From the NCBI RefSeq assembly GCF_029407905.1, contig NC_073632.1, positions 58,390,964-58,454,963 of the forward strand: a stretch of DNA of 64,000 nt, given 5' to 3'. Within the stretch, counting starts at the first letter, position 1. Every line of letters begins with the position of its first letter. A program made the position numbers and the translations under genes. The DNA comes from Bubalus kerabau. Lineage: Eukaryota > Chordata > Mammalia > Artiodactyla > Bovidae. The notes beneath the pieces are model-generated. The model was not told the origin of the DNA. It ran no database searches and worked only from the letters and a program-made list of their open reading frames with translations. Shown here in pieces: positions 11,726-24,365 of the stretch.

Positions 11726-14700
11726 GAAGAGGTGTGACATAAACACATTTTATTCTTTAATGTGCTTCGTGCGTGTGAAGATCGGCGGGCGGAGGAATTC
11801 CACATTCAGGCAACAGCAGCCACGGTCACTCGCCCAAGCCGAGCCGATGGAATACACACCAAGGCACAGTTAGGACGCACTCATCATCCTCTTTGTGGTC
11901 TTGCTTGAGTTGAAACCTTTCGTTGAAAGAACCTTGGAAATATTTTTACAGATCATCAACAGCTACAAACAGTCTTCAACTCTACTGTATATTTGCAGAG
12001 ACGTCTCTTTTGTTGCCTGAACTCACACTGGAAAGCTGTCCTTTGTTGATTCCGGAGTGTTAAGTTGCCTATGTTTAGTTTACCTGGAGGGTATAAAGCT
12101 CAGGAATAAGATCTATTTAATAGAAGTGAAGGGGAAAGGATTTGATTTTTTTTTTTAAGCAGAAGCTCGCCAACTTGTAATGTGTTTTTTGAAAACAAAC
12201 TTTGCAAGATGTACTGAAAAGATGAAACAGGAAGAGGATCGTTGTAAATGGTAGCAAAGCACTTTGTGCCGTGTAGACTCTATGCAGTTTTTATTAATGC
12301 AACTTTTCTGGTCTTCTCGGCCCTTGTCCACTGAGGGGAAGTCAATGCTGAGGAGAATCTTAATGTTTCTTAAGGATGTCCCCTCCCCTTCCTGTCCTCT
12401 CTTTCCCTCCCCATAGAGCACCTGAACTCTTGGGGTTACAGTGTTGACTAAGGCAATCTATCTCTGAAGACATGGTTTTGGTTGACTTAGAACATTTTCC
12501 AGTGAAATATGGGGTGAAGATCCTAGGGCGATGGCTGTGAATTTGGGCTTCTGACCACAACTGCCTGGGGAAGGGCTATTCCTAATGGGGTTAAAAAGGA
12601 ACTTCTTAAAAGACAGCAACTTCTGAGAAGTTCATATACTTTATTTGAAAAAGACTCTGAATATAGTTTTGGCAAAACAGTCCTAGAATGCTGTGGATTC
12701 ACAAAGATGTAATGGGAGAGAGTTTTTGAGGTGATTTACCATTTAAGCAATGTATAACTGGGAAGAAGTGCTGAAACACTCTAAGCTAAAGATTTTTATT
12801 CCACATAAAACTCAGTTGTTAGTATCTTATCAAACCCTTCATCTTTGAGGGGACTGTTTGCTGTCTAATGAGAATGTGTTGGAAGATATATGAATGGATA
12901 AGCCTATCTTGTTTCCAGTATCATTTCCAGGATTACCCACCTCTTATCTCTCTTGCAAATGCATTCCAAGACCAACTGGTGGTAGTTCTGTGTGACAGGG
13001 AAAGTCCTGGCCTGAAAATGTGAATGGAGTCGACAGACTCTGGATCTAGCTCTGCTAAGACTGAGTTGCCCTTTCCCCACCTTCAAAGTGGTGTTTGAAA
13101 TTTTGTCTATAATTTATTCTTCCTGTATAGCACAAAGTATACTGTATCTTCATGCCAAGAAGGTTTAAGTTATGAGTATGTGGGGTCACAGATATTTTTT
13201 ATTGTGTATTACTTGGAGGGCACATCCATGGAGAACCAACATTAAATATGTGAAACCTTCATTCATTCTCTCCAGGTGCCTCCCACGGGGGCTGAGTCCT
13301 GGGTACTGCCCGACCCCTCATGCTTGGGTACTCAGCATTTTGTAGGTATAACTTGATTAGGAACCCCAGAATATACCCAGGTTTTACTTTCCCAAAGTGG
13401 GTTATGGAAAAATAATGACTAAGACAAAACCCACAGTGGTGTGGGCGACTTATGCAGTCTTGATTAGGTGGGCTTTAATTTTATATGTTTCGTTCTTAGG
13501 CTGCCCAGATTGAACTGTTCTCCTATTTGATGAACAGGTGCTACTTATAAGAAAAATAACAAGAAGTTAGGGGATGTTTTGGTCATCTGACTCTCTTGTT
13601 CAAGTTCTGTATTTCTTTTTTATTGGAAGATAAGGAAGTGTGATCTTTAATGCTAAGAGATGCTTTTGGATGGCCAGAAGACCTGTGGGCTACCTGTTCT
13701 TTTTAACCTTTCATTGTAAAATTAAATTCTGTCTTTTTCTCTACTTCCCTTTGCCCCACCCCACCCTCATCTCCACTTCTCTGGATGAAGGAGCAGCCGA
13801 ATTATACTTTGCCTTGCATATGTCAGAGTAGATAACAAGGATGATTTAAATTTATGCAGAGATAAACCGTATTGCCAGAGGGTCCCATTTCTTTTATAAC
13901 ATCATCATTTGTGAATATTAATGCTACCAAGGTGATGGGCTGCCCAGCTGACTGATCACAGACTTAGAACAAATGGACTTGAACTAGAACTTGAGTCTCA
14001 TCCTCACATGAGCCCTACTTGTGTGTACTGGGGTATGAGGATATGTGTTTGTGAAACAACTAGGGTTCAAGGAAAGGAGGTGTTAAGGATTGTAGCTGTG
14101 GGAGTCTTGCCCAGATTACTCGAGAGAAAGTATAGACTCATAGACATGGATAGCTGGGTGGTGGATTTGCTCTGGAAAGCCATATTTATTTGAAGGGCAG
14201 GCCCAGAACTGAGGTCTTTCACCTTGCCTTACAGAGTTCTTGCCATTACATCACCTTGACTTGGATTATTTTTAAAACCACCTCCCTGAGAACTCACTCC
14301 ATGTTTGTAGAACCAGCTCATCCCAGCCTCTCAGAGAGTGCTCGAAATCTTTCAGTCTTGTCCCCTGTATCTCTTCACCCGGGTCAGTTCAAGGGATCTT
14401 TGTTTGGTATCTACTCTGTACAAAGTGCTGCTTGTGATCTGTGAATGTCACCAAGATGGACATTTAAGTTACCAAGACCCTTGTTCTTGGATTAGGTCTT
14501 TTAAGGAGTCCATGCCCATATGATCTCTCACTGGGTATTTAGTTACTCAGTGATGAGTTGATAGCCCTTACCCTAAGCCTGGCCCTGGAATGCACACTGG
14601 ATATAGAGTGGTGAACAGATGTGGCACCCTGGTTTTAGGTATTCTCTTTTGCCTAAGCTTCTGTGATAATCTCTTTTACGTGCATCGCCACTTCCCTGAT

Positions 14701-14789
14701 CCATTCTACCCATCATCTTAGATTAATATTTCTCAAAACCCCCATAGGGCACTGTATTGCTCTAGGATGAGGTATTCCTTTGGGCCTGG
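11726..14789. other. Unique downstream sequence, possible extended 3' UTR
   Basis: No exon, RNA gene or ruminant SINE over 3 kb, which is unusual for this window. A short CpG-containing patch (about 11765-11880, with gatcggcgggcggagg) stands out locally. Open frames here (up to 88 codons) have no coding features. Purifying constraint on a long UTR would explain the lack of insertions, but that is inference. Confidence 0.4.
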
Positions 14790-15075
14790 TGTCCACACAT
14801 TTTTATTCATCTTGTTTGCCAGGGCTCCTCCATGTAAGCCATCCAGTGCATCCAGGCTGGTCCATTTGCCGTTGCCTAGACATGCCTCACGTGCTCTGCT
14901 CTGTGCCTCCATTCATGCCAGCCCCTCTCCTGAAATGCCTGCCCTTCCTCTCCTTTGGCTCACACACCTCACATGGCCCAACCTTGTCAGTTCTGCAGGA
15001 AGAGGTCTCAGCTTATTGTAATCCTCGCTTCCTCTAGAAACACAGCTCCCATCACTTCCTTCCCTGAAGGCTGCA
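14790..15075 (+). mobile_element. Possible L2-type LINE remnant
   Basis: The order of motifs (cagggctcctccatg, atgccagcccctctcctgaa, atgcctgcccttcctctcct, cacagctcccatcacttcct) resembles an L2 3' region. Divergence is high and the assignment is by eye only. Overlapping open frames of about 85 codons on this strand come from the C-rich composition. Confidence 0.35.
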
Positions 15076-15092
15076 TGGGGGGTGGATTCCTT

Positions 15093-15165
15093 CCACCAAG
15101 GAAGCCCAATATCTTTCTAGGGGAAGAGGGTCATACCCTAGAAAGATATTGGGCTTCCTTGGTGG
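15093..15165. repeat. Perfect 30-bp inverted repeat (hairpin) at a SINE edge
   Basis: Left arm 15093-15122 and right arm 15136-15165 are exact reverse complements with a 13-base loop. The right arm is the start of the Bov-tA that follows (gggcttccttggtgg) plus about 15 bases of its 5' flank, so the left arm is a copied, inverted piece of the SINE head and flank. Confidence 0.95.
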
Positions 15166-15361
15166 CTCAGCAGTAAAGAGTCTTCCTGCAATGCAGGAGA
15201 CCCAGGAGATGTGGATTCAATCCCTGGCTTGGGAAGATCCCCCGGAGGAGGAAATGGCAGCCCACTCCAGTATTCTTGCTGGGAAAGTTGCATGGACAGA
15301 GGAACCTGGTGGGCTAGAGTCCATGAGTTTGCAAAGAGTTGGATACAACTGAGCACACACA
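15148..15361 (+). mobile_element. Bov-tA SINE
   Basis: tRNA-derived head (gggcttccttggtggctcag, tgcaatgcaggagaccc), then BovA body (ccactccagtattcttgc, ggacagaggaacctggtggg) and tail ending caactgagcacacacaca. Its first 18 bases form part of the hairpin above. Confidence 0.93.
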
Positions 15362-16050
15362 CAGTGGTTTTTTAATCTTTGTGTCTCTATTGATAATCTA
15401 ATGCAAGTCCTATGCCCTAGTCCCAGAAAAATATGGAGATATATGAAATTTTGCATATAAGTTCAGGAGATGTAGAAATGTCTTGAAATTACCTGTGGAT
15501 TCCTTAGGGGGTTCATGGACCACAGCTGAAGAACCCTTGTTTGAAAAACAGCCTTTAAAATTTACTGCTGTTAGTGTTCATTCTTGCTTGATTTTATCCC
15601 AGCCAGACAGGAGACAAATTAGAATGGGAGGTGCAAGCACAAGTAATCTGTATCGTTATCCACATGGAGAGTGCTCTGTGACAGGGAAGGAAGAAGAGGC
15701 GCCTCACACTGATTGAGAAAATATCCTTTTTCTGACAAGTTTGGCATTTTGAAAGTGAAAGGATTTTGTTGTCATGATCATTGTCATCTACCTTCTGACC
15801 ACCCAAAATGTTGATTTTGCAAAATCAGTTCAGGGACAGGGGCTTCACTTCAGCCCTGAAACGCACCACTTCTGCATGGATAAGCTGACTGGTCTGTGGC
15901 TTAAGGTGGGAGAGAAGAAGCTGGATTTTTCCTTATAGGAATAAGTTCTGCACAATCAGGTTTTTCTGCATTAATTAATTAATTGAACAATTGTTGAGTG
16001 TATTTTCAATAAAAGGATGGTGCCTTTTGTTGATAGGAAACAACTCAGGC
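15362..16050. other. Unique sequence, no gene seen
   Basis: No supported exon or named repeat. It ends in an AATTAATTAATTAATT-like run near 15972. Confidence 0.45.
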
Positions 16051-16144
16051 TTTTCCTCCTCTTCTTTTTCTTTCCCTTCTCCTTCTTCATCTCCCCCATC
16101 CTCTCCCTCTTTCCTCTCCTCCTCTTCCTCTTTTTTTTTTTTTA
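16051..16144. repeat. Polypyrimidine (CT-rich) tract
   Basis: About 94 bases are almost purely C and T on this strand, ending in a run of T. The mirror-like homopurine/homopyrimidine composition could allow triplex (H-DNA) structure. Confidence 0.9.
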
Positions 16145-18372
16145 AACGGGTGAGACTATTTTCATTGCTCCTGACTATTACCCAGGATTCTTTGTTCTCC
16201 TGTCTATGCAGTGCTATTTAAGAAGAACAAGGACTGATGAAAGTACATTCAATGACAAATATTTCTTGAGTCTAAATGCGGAACTCTGGCAACCCATTTC
16301 TAACAGGTCCAGGATCTATTGCCTGTGACTGTGGCATGCTTGACTTTTATTCATTTACTTTTGATGGTCTGGATGCAATTTGCAAAATTCAAAAGGACCC
16401 ATTGGTGTGTGAGCAGGAGGATCCTCTGGACGGCAGAACCCTTGCTAATACCAGGAGTAAATGCTAATGGATGTGGGATTTTCTTCATTTTTTTTAGGTT
16501 TTTAGTCCCTGACTTTAAAGAATATCTTAAAGGTAATTAAGGCACTTTAATCTTTAAGATAACTGGAACCAGCAACACATTGGCCTTGCCCCTTAAAGAA
16601 GGTTACAGAGAATACTGAAAACAGTGTAAAAGGAAGCAACTCACTGTTTTGGGGCTGACAGTATGACCTCCTTAACCATTCTGGCTCTGGCCAAACAGGG
16701 ACTTTGTCCCCAGACCAAAGCTCTCTGAAACTTCTGCTGCTGGCTAGACTATTTGGATGCTCAAATGTCAAGTGGATTATTGCCCCTAATTATCAAATTT
16801 GTAGACAAATAAAGGGGACCATTGCAATAATAAAACAGCTTATGAATATGGTCCAGCCAGCACCAACACTCTTGACCATTTCCATGGGGAAACAAGTTAT
16901 CTAGAGCCAAACATTGGTACAGTACTTAGGTGTTCCATACACAAAGAATTTCAGCAATTAACTTGATTACTGTTATAATGTTCTTCTTAAATATTTTTCA
17001 GCTGCTCTTGTCCCTAATTACAGCTTTAAATATTTTCAAACAATTCACTAGCTATAGAGCGATATATATTTATGATGCTATTTCATTTTATGAAAAGTAG
17101 TATTACTAAAAGTGACTAATTCACCTCCCATCCCCCATTGGCAAGCATCTTTCCCCTCCCTATTTTTTTACTTTTAGCTCTAGAATAGAGTAACTTTGAT
17201 TGATTAGTATAATTTAGACCTTCTTTAGTATTAAAAAAAAGTTACCCCATGGGTTTGAAAACAGTAGGATTTAGCTCCTAAATTGTTAAGTTAATCAGCA
17301 GTGGCTAAACAGATAGCAGAGGGAATGTGATATAATTCGAGGCTAGAAAGGAGTAATGCTTTGGGTAGTTACTACCTCCCTCCCTTAAAAAATACTACAA
17401 TCTATAGACTGTTCTCTTTAATAGTTGTTCAGAATTGGAAGTCTTCTCTCATACTTGTTTCTATCCCCTAATAAGAGATCATGTTTGGCTTATTAAAATA
17501 TCAACCGTGTCCAGATGATTGTATTTTTATCTTTAACAAATTATATCTGATTTTTTTTGCAGCAATAAGACTAGAGATAATGTTCAAATTTTGGAGGGAA
17601 TCTCTGCTTCAGTAGGAGCAACATGTTTGTGTGACTCCTGTCAAAATGACTTTACCTAAAGTAAGCAGTCTCGTGGGATCGTGCTTATCAGAAACATGTG
17701 TTTTTCCCAGCAATCTGTATCCTGCTGAGTGTCTGACAACTCCACCCTTGATGAGGGTGATGTTCCCCTGAAGGTGGTGGTTGAAAAGATGAGGATCCAA
17801 GTCCTTCCTCTGGTGGTGGTTGAATTTCACTGAGTGGGAGGAGAAAAGGAAAGATGAACAGATACAGGGCTTCAAGCAATTGTGTGGTGTGGCTGTGTTA
17901 GAGAAGTGTCAGGCACGTTGAGAGTGTTCTGAATGGTGGCATCTTACTAAAGCAATCTGAAGGACTACGGGTTTAAATGAAAGACAAGTGCAATCTGTAG
18001 GGAAGGACTGTTGTGGTTATTCCAGTGGCCAGTGCAGCAAGCCCTGGAGTAACCTTGATCTTTGTCCTGGTTTCTGGCTTGTTCTCATCCCACCTGAGTC
18101 TGAGCCTGGGAACTGGAGGAGTGGCCCTGGTGTGTTCACTCCTTTGATTCTGGAACTTCCTTCTTGTCTCTCAAAAGTGTTTGTGACATAGAATTTCCAT
18201 TTTCTAATATAAAAAATGTACAAGAGTATATTTGTATATTTGTTGTATAGAAGACCCTTAAATGTTTGGAGACACCCACCTCATCTCTATGTAGGCAGTG
18301 GTCTCCAAACCTCTGCGCTCATTGACCTCATCAGTAAGACTTTCTAAGCATGCCCCGCAAGGTATTTATTTA
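16145..18372. other. Unique, SINE-free sequence; no gene seen
   Basis: 2.2 kb without a recognisable ruminant repeat. Open frames (63-88 codons) on both strands lack splice context and coding bias. It is AT-rich in 16900-17580. Confidence 0.4.
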
Positions 18373-18373
18373 A

Positions 18374-18401
<28 letters not shown>
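18373..18401. repeat. (CA)n microsatellite
   Basis: About 14 uninterrupted CA units. Confidence 0.95.
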
Positions 18402-18404
<3 letters not shown>

Positions 18405-19809
18405 TCCAATGATTTGTTATGTACATTAAAAACCATAGCAAACATAGAAATTTACAGGGAATAGTCTACTCGATAGAGTTTAGAGTATGGGGCAAGAAGG
18501 ACTTAAAGATAGCACGTAGAAGGCAGCAGTTGGTTAGAGAGTGTGTCTATATTGTTGGTGGGCAAGTAGATGTAAAATAGGCATGGAAGCATGATTTTAG
18601 ATCAAGGTTATTCATTCTTAAGAGCCATTTTTGGCTAGAAGAAAAGAGTGAATAATTAGATGTTACCTTTATAAGAACTCTTTTAAATTCTGTTTTGGGG
18701 ACCACTTGATATAGTACATCTCTTAAATTCCTGAAAGTTTCCTCAGTACACTGATTTAAGCAAAACAAGAAAGGAGGGAGGGAAAAACCTCAATTATGCA
18801 AATGCTGACTCTCATGCCTGAGAATTTCTGAATCTGAAAAGCACGTTTTGATAATTCCTGGTAATCATCACCTCACTGATTATTTGTCTTTCTTCTATTT
18901 GTTTATTACCCCGTGTCTCCAAATGTGTGGGAGATGTACAGATTTATTTTCAGATACCTGAGATAGGAGGGACCAATGTTGGTATAATTTGAACCTACAT
19001 TTCAGCTGCTTGGGGGCTGATGGGTGGACACTGCCCGGAAACAATGACTTGCACCCTCTGTTTGGCAAACACAGTGGATAGCATCTTGCTGAACGAGGGC
19101 CTTGATATGGAGGCGGCATTCCAGTGTTTACTTCTGGACCTATGAGTTCCTTTAGCACAGTTATTGTTAGTAGTTTATAAAGCCATATTTAAACTTGTAC
19201 ACTTGATTGTAAGATAGATTTGAATTGTGCACTATGTTGATTACTGTATATAAATGTGGAGATTCTGTATATTTGGTCTCATTGCTGTATGTATTTGATG
19301 TGTAAATGATAACTAATGGATATGAAATAGCTGGCTGTGAATGTCTTTATTCCAGTTTGCTTCTCTTTTGCAAATTTGAATGTTTAAACTTTACACCCAT
19401 GGGGAAAATCTGAGATATTTTTTGCATCTAATATACTGTTAAGTGGTGGTCTCTTAGATGGTTGGGAGAATATTTTAGTTTTAAGGCTCATGTATAATTA
19501 GAAGGGAGGTAATGAATTTTTTAGGCGTGTGACTTTCTGATAGAATTTTAAATGAATGTTTTTTAAGTAGAAAAACAGGTCTCTGGATTATGCGGTCTTT
19601 CCTCTCTTGCCCTTGTTTCGTGCCCAGTGTGCCCGTTCAGAGCTGTCAGGACTGATGTCCACTGGCAGAGAGGAGAGAAGGAGATGCAGAGAGGGGAACA
19701 CGTGTGAAGACTGTCCCTGTGGCTGCTGGCCTGGTGGGTAGACCAAGTCCTCTCTGGATAAGTAAACACGCCTCAGTTGGTTTTCCCAGCTGTTCAGGGA
19801 AGTAATTCT
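18402..19809. other. Unique sequence, no gene seen
   Basis: No exon supported. About 19170-19440 has TGTA/ATTTA-rich text of the kind found near mRNA 3' ends, but no canonical AATAAA at a convincing place, so I do not call a transcript end. Confidence 0.35.
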
Positions 19810-19900
19810 GATTCCCATTTTATAGATGAGAAAAGAAGCTTGAAGTGGTAGATTAGGTAATGTGGCTAAGAGACGCTCAAGTCAAATATTGGGGTCAGAG
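19810..19900 (-). mobile_element. MIR fragment (antisense)
   Basis: ttcccattttatagatgaga, then gtggctaagagacgctcaag follow the antisense MIR core, much diverged. Confidence 0.5.
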
Positions 19901-20118
19901 ATTCACAGTGAGGTTTTGGAAACACAAATCTTACTTTCACACACATGCCTGGCAAGGAACTGCGAAGGAGAGGTGGGCCTGTGGGCATTTCAGAATGGGT
20001 GGAGGCCTTCAGAATGTTTAAAATCTATTCTACGAATTTGAGCAACTATTATTCAAATGTTAGCTTTTTACCTGTTAGAGCAAATTACAACAAGGTAGCA
20101 TTCAATATCTCAAACTTG
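19901..20118. other. Unique sequence
   Basis: Nothing recognised. Confidence 0.4.
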
Positions 20119-20275
20119 GGAGTTCCCTGGTGGTCAAGTGTTTAGGATTTTGGGCTTTCATTGCTGTGGCCCCAGTTCAACACTGGTCAGGGAACTGAGA
20201 TCCCCAAAGTCACGCAGCATGGCTAAAATCACCCCCCACCCCTAAACAAAACAAAACAGGAAAAAACCCAAACCC
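20119..20275 (+). mobile_element. CHR-2-type SINE with A/C-rich tail
   Basis: gggagttccctggtggtcaa, then cagttcaacactggtcaggg and gaactgagatcccc, followed by a long interrupted C/A tail (ccccccacccctaaacaaaa). This is the CHR-2 order in sense orientation. Confidence 0.88.
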
Positions 20276-20850
20276 CACAAAATCCCAAACTCTTCAAACC
20301 GTGGGACTATTAGGTAAATAACGAGAGAACCCCCCCTTTCCACATTCAGAGATAATAATTTGCTTTTTATCATTTAGATCCCCTTTCTCTGGTAACCTGT
20401 AAAGCCTGACTATTCAGCCTTTATTATTTATTGTCTGTGTTATTAGTAACATAGACCTCCACTGGAAATGCTCTGGGGCAAATCTACAACTATTTCAACT
20501 TAAGTGGGTTCAAACCCTTCTAGAACCTGTGTGGGGGTCCTGGACTCAGGCTTGGTGTCTGTCCCTTCAGGGAAGCTTTGTGCTCCTTGCTTTTAGAATG
20601 AAGGGGGTGGTTTGCCTTTCCAAAACACTTTGCTCCCAGAAGTGTTAAGAGAAATATTTTGCAACCAGTTGTATCGAGTATTCCATGATGCCGTTTTTCA
20701 CATTTTCGTCTTTTTCCTTCACGGGGGAGATGGCACAGTCGGTCTCCTTGTTCTCTCGGGGGCGGCCTGTGTGGTTTGCAGATGGTGCCACTGTCGGCAC
20801 CTTCTAAACACTGCCCAGCCAGGTTGGTGCTCACTGGCCACAGAATTTCC
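20276..20850. other. Unique sequence, no gene seen
   Basis: Opposing frames of about 104 (minus) and 140 (plus, running into the SINE) codons overlap here. The plus frame is partly Bov-tA and neither has recognisable protein features. Confidence 0.4.
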
Positions 20851-21048
20851 TTTTAGTGGTAAAGAATTCTCCTGCCGATGCAGGAGATGTGTGTTCGATC
20901 GATCCCCAACTCAGGAAGATCCCCTGGAGGAGGGCATGGCAACCGGCTCCAGTGTTCTTGCCTGGGAAATTCCATGGACAGAGGAGCCTGGCGGGCTACT
21001 GTCCATGGGGTCGCAATGTGTTGGACACGACTGAGTGACTGAGCATGC
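20851..21048 (+). mobile_element. Bov-tA SINE (5' end slightly truncated)
   Basis: It begins at ttttagtggtaaagaattct, lacking the first ~15 bases of the head, and continues through gaagatcccctggaggaggg, gtgttcttgcctgggaaatt and the tggacacgactgagtgactg end. Confidence 0.92.
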
Positions 21049-22496
21049 ATGGGTACAGGCAAGGTTAAAGTAGCTTGTCCTTTGGATGAAAGGGAACTTT
21101 GGAAAACAAAGAGGAAAGAGAACCCACCTCCTTCATTATGGTAACGTCTGCATTGCTGCCCTGTGTGCCTAGTGGTACCTGGTCTATTTGCCTGATGGTG
21201 TTCTTGTGGTGAAGACTTGGGGGTCATCTCCAGGTGAGGGATGGGCAGGATTGGAGTTCCCCTCCCTGGACTGTTTGGTCTGGGGCGAGCTCATTGGGTC
21301 ACTTGTGCTCCACACAGATCGGAAAACCCTGATTAAAACAGCATCCTAGGCAGCCTTGGAAGGGAGGGGACTTGAGGGAAGGGCTGAGTGTGGGAGGGAG
21401 CAGCCCCAGGCCTCTTCCCAACCCTACTGTGCCAAGGGTGTATTGTGGGGAAGCCTGGTGCTGCTTTTCCACTCTCACAAGCCTCCTCCAGCCTTAGCTG
21501 GTGCATTTCAAGGAAAATAGCAGAAATTCTAAAGACTACTCCGGGGTGTCAATAGTCTTGATTTGATAGTGGCACAAAAATGGGAAGTAGGGTAAGTGGG
21601 GAGAAAGGACCCGGGGGCCAACTGTTTGGAAAGTCATCCCTTTGCAGGTGAGGAGAGTTTCTGAGCTGGGGACTAATGTAAGGAATGAGTATTTAGATGA
21701 GATTCACTGATGACAGCCTGCATGCAGCACTGGTCAGAGAGCAGCTGGACCTGATCTCAGTGGCTTGGAGTGAAGTCAGAGGTGGGACATGAGGACAGGG
21801 ATGGGACATGGGGAGAAGGGAGAGCAGCCACCGTGCACAAGGAGAACCCGAGACTCCCGGCAGTGGGGAGCCCGGGAGGGGGTGGGCTGGGGGGAGATGG
21901 TGCAGGCGGCGGTAATGCTGGAGACTGTGGCCTGCTGCTGCCAGTGCAGAGAAAGGGGAGGAGGGGGGACCGATACGGGGCCAGAGCGGTGCTTGATTTT
22001 AGCCGCCCTGAATTTGAGGAACCAGTCTCTACTGGACTGGAGCCTGTGAAGGGGTAGAAGTGAAGCCACCTCCCTGAAGGGATTGCTGAAGCAAATGGGC
22101 TGGTGAGATAATAAAAAATTATTGGCACCTTGTATTTGCATAATGTACATCTTTAAGGCATGGTTAGAGTCAGTAACACTGAGACCACATCACTTAGTGT
22201 CTTCATTTACAAAATGAGGCTTCTTACAGGTTAATCTTTTAGATAGCTTCTGGCTCAAACTTCCTTTTATCCTTCCCTGAGGCTGAAAGCCACTCCTCTG
22301 GCAACACCGACTCCACCTCCTGCTCTGCTGATTCTTACAGTGCTGAAAGGAGGAGTTAGTTGACCAAATCAACTAGTAATAGCTAATTAATTAATATTAA
22401 CTATAGTGATATAATAATGAAGCATTATACACAATTATTGTGTTATATATATTTTAATATTACTGATAGCTAATTAATTATTAGTACCATATTAAT
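21049..22496. other. Unique sequence; G-rich interval; no gene seen
   Basis: 21240-22060 is G-rich on the + strand and opens frames of 86-124 codons on both strands and in several phases, the pattern of composition rather than coding. After 22370 it becomes very AT-rich (tagctaattaatta words repeated). Confidence 0.4.
21874..21894 (+). other. Potential G-quadruplex
   Basis: Four G runs (3, 5, 3 and 6 long) are separated by one or two bases within 21 bases. Confidence 0.55.
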
Positions 22497-22712
22497 TGGA
22501 CTTCCCAGGTGGCACACTAGTGGTAAACAGTCCACCTGTAATGCAGGAGACGCAAGAGACATGGGTTCGATCCCTGGGTTGGGAAGATCCCCTGGAGAAG
22601 GAAATGGCAACCCACTCCAGTATTCTTGCCTGGAAAATTCCATGGATGGAGGAGCCTGGCAGGCTACAGACCATGGGGCTGCAAAGAGTCAGACATGACT
22701 GAGAACATACAC
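22497..22712 (+). mobile_element. Bov-tA SINE
   Basis: Complete order from ggacttcccaggtggcacac, atgcaggagacgcaagagac, gggttcgatccctgggttgg through gaggagcctggcaggctaca to gtcagacatgactgagaaca. It is inserted just upstream of an antisense MIR. Confidence 0.94.
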
Positions 22713-22716
22713 ACCA

Positions 22717-22975
22717 TGTTACTCTGTGCCAAGCACTGTGTTCTTAGCAACCTCCTTCTGTTTATCATTTAATCCTCACCATAGCCCTGTGAGGTTTTAT
22801 CATTCCTCATAATCACCCTCATCACCACACCTTGCCATCAGCATCATTGGTTTACAGATCAGGAAACTGAGAGAGAAGTTAAGTAACTTACTCCAATCTC
22901 TGTCAGATGATCAGCAGAGCTGCAGTGAGTCTGAGAGTTCAGCTTTTACACTACTGTCTAACACAACCTTAATAC
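22717..22975 (-). mobile_element. MIR SINE (antisense)
   Basis: ctctgtgccaagcactgtgt, atttaatcctcaccatagcc, ctgtgaggttt, ttacagatcaggaaactgag, aagttaagtaactta, and gcagagctgcagtgagtctg. This is the antisense MIR order over nearly its full length. Confidence 0.85.
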
Positions 22976-24365
22976 CACTGAAGAGATAAAGGAGGCAGAG
23001 GTATTATAGACAGGCTAAAATGGAACAAGCATATCTGTGTTGCTCAGAGGCATCATGCCAGCTGCTTGGAGTCAGATGGTGGGGGCTGATTGGGTGTTTG
23101 TACCTATGTCTTAGCATCAGGGAAATAAACCCCCTTTTCCCTAAAAGGAGCTTTTCCCTGTAAGCAGAGCCTGCGAAACTGCTTAGACAGAGCCCCAAGG
23201 ATGGAGTACTCAGGGAACCCCTCCCCCAAAAGCTTGTGGTTGTATCTTCCTTAAACACTTGTGTTACTTTTTCTTTGCTGTTGACTCCCCAGGCATGGGC
23301 CATGGAATGTCTCTCGGCCATGGAATGTCTGATTTCTTGTGTTGGATAGCTTTAAGGGTTTAAAGCCTGCAGCAACTGGAGGCCTCCAGGGGAGAGGCAC
23401 AAGGCAGCTCTCCGCATGGTACGGTGCACATAGTAAATGATCAATAAAGGTTGGTTACAGGAATGGACGGATTCTCAGGTAAAAGACAAATCAAATTGCA
23501 AAGAAATATCCAAAGTTTAAGATTTGACAAGACATACTGTGCCAAGGCAGCCCATAAATTACTCATAGAACAAACCACAGGTGACTGAAATACGGGGTAG
23601 TAATTTCTGGAGGCTCAAGTGGCTTATGCAGTCCTCAGGATCCCTTGATGGAATTATAGCCCCATAATTCAAACAGCTCCCATTTCCTTGACACACACAC
23701 ACCACACATCTGAATCCCAAATCCTGCCCGTGGTTGGCACTGTCTTCATCTCCACCCTTGCACTCTTATGTTGCCCAATAAATTCTCTTGTTAGAGCCTC
23801 TGGTGTTAGGCACATTCGCCTACTCTTTGTCCTGTAGTGTTGCTATGTATTATAGGATATTAACTTATTAAGGAGACTGCATACATGAAAACTCTGTGTA
23901 TGGCTTTATTTGGGGGTTTTGGAAGTTAATTCCTTTTAGCTCTGGTTTTGCATCCTATAAGAACTAGAGCGCAGTTAGAGATGCTTTCTTTGGATTCAGC
24001 CTGAACTCTGTGCCTAAAGCTAGAGGCAGAAATTCCTAGTAGGGAGGAGTTGTCTTCCTCTTTTTTTTCTCCTCATGCTCTAACTCTTTCTCTGTATTAG
24101 GAATTTGAATTCGTAGTAATATGGAATTATTCTTAGCCCTATTTCCTGTATCATTTTGTGAATATGCAACTAGTAGCTTAAAAGTAGACATGTCAGATAC
24201 AGTCATAAATGACCTTTTTTTAATTATAACTTCCCCTGCAAAGCTGCTCTGTAGGGCTAGTTTTCTCCCTAATGTTGGATGAAATTTTAGGCAAGTCTCA
24301 TCATTTATCTGCTCACTATTAGATGATTGAAAGATAGGGATCCCTTTAGTCCCTCAAGACAGTTG
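22976..24365. other. Unique sequence, no gene seen
   Basis: It includes an L2/MIR-like tail near 23425-23470 (agtaaatgatcaataaaggt) and a short CA run at 23694-23705. No exon is supported. Confidence 0.4.

Noticed and set aside
16051..16144. Possible signal-peptide-like Ser/Pro-rich ORF
   Set aside because: It is the translation of a polypyrimidine low-complexity tract.
21757..22150. Overlapping 86-124-codon frames on both strands
   Set aside because: They occur in several phases at once over a G-rich stretch poor in stop-forming bases. Pro/Ser/Gly-rich translations and lack of splice sites point to composition.
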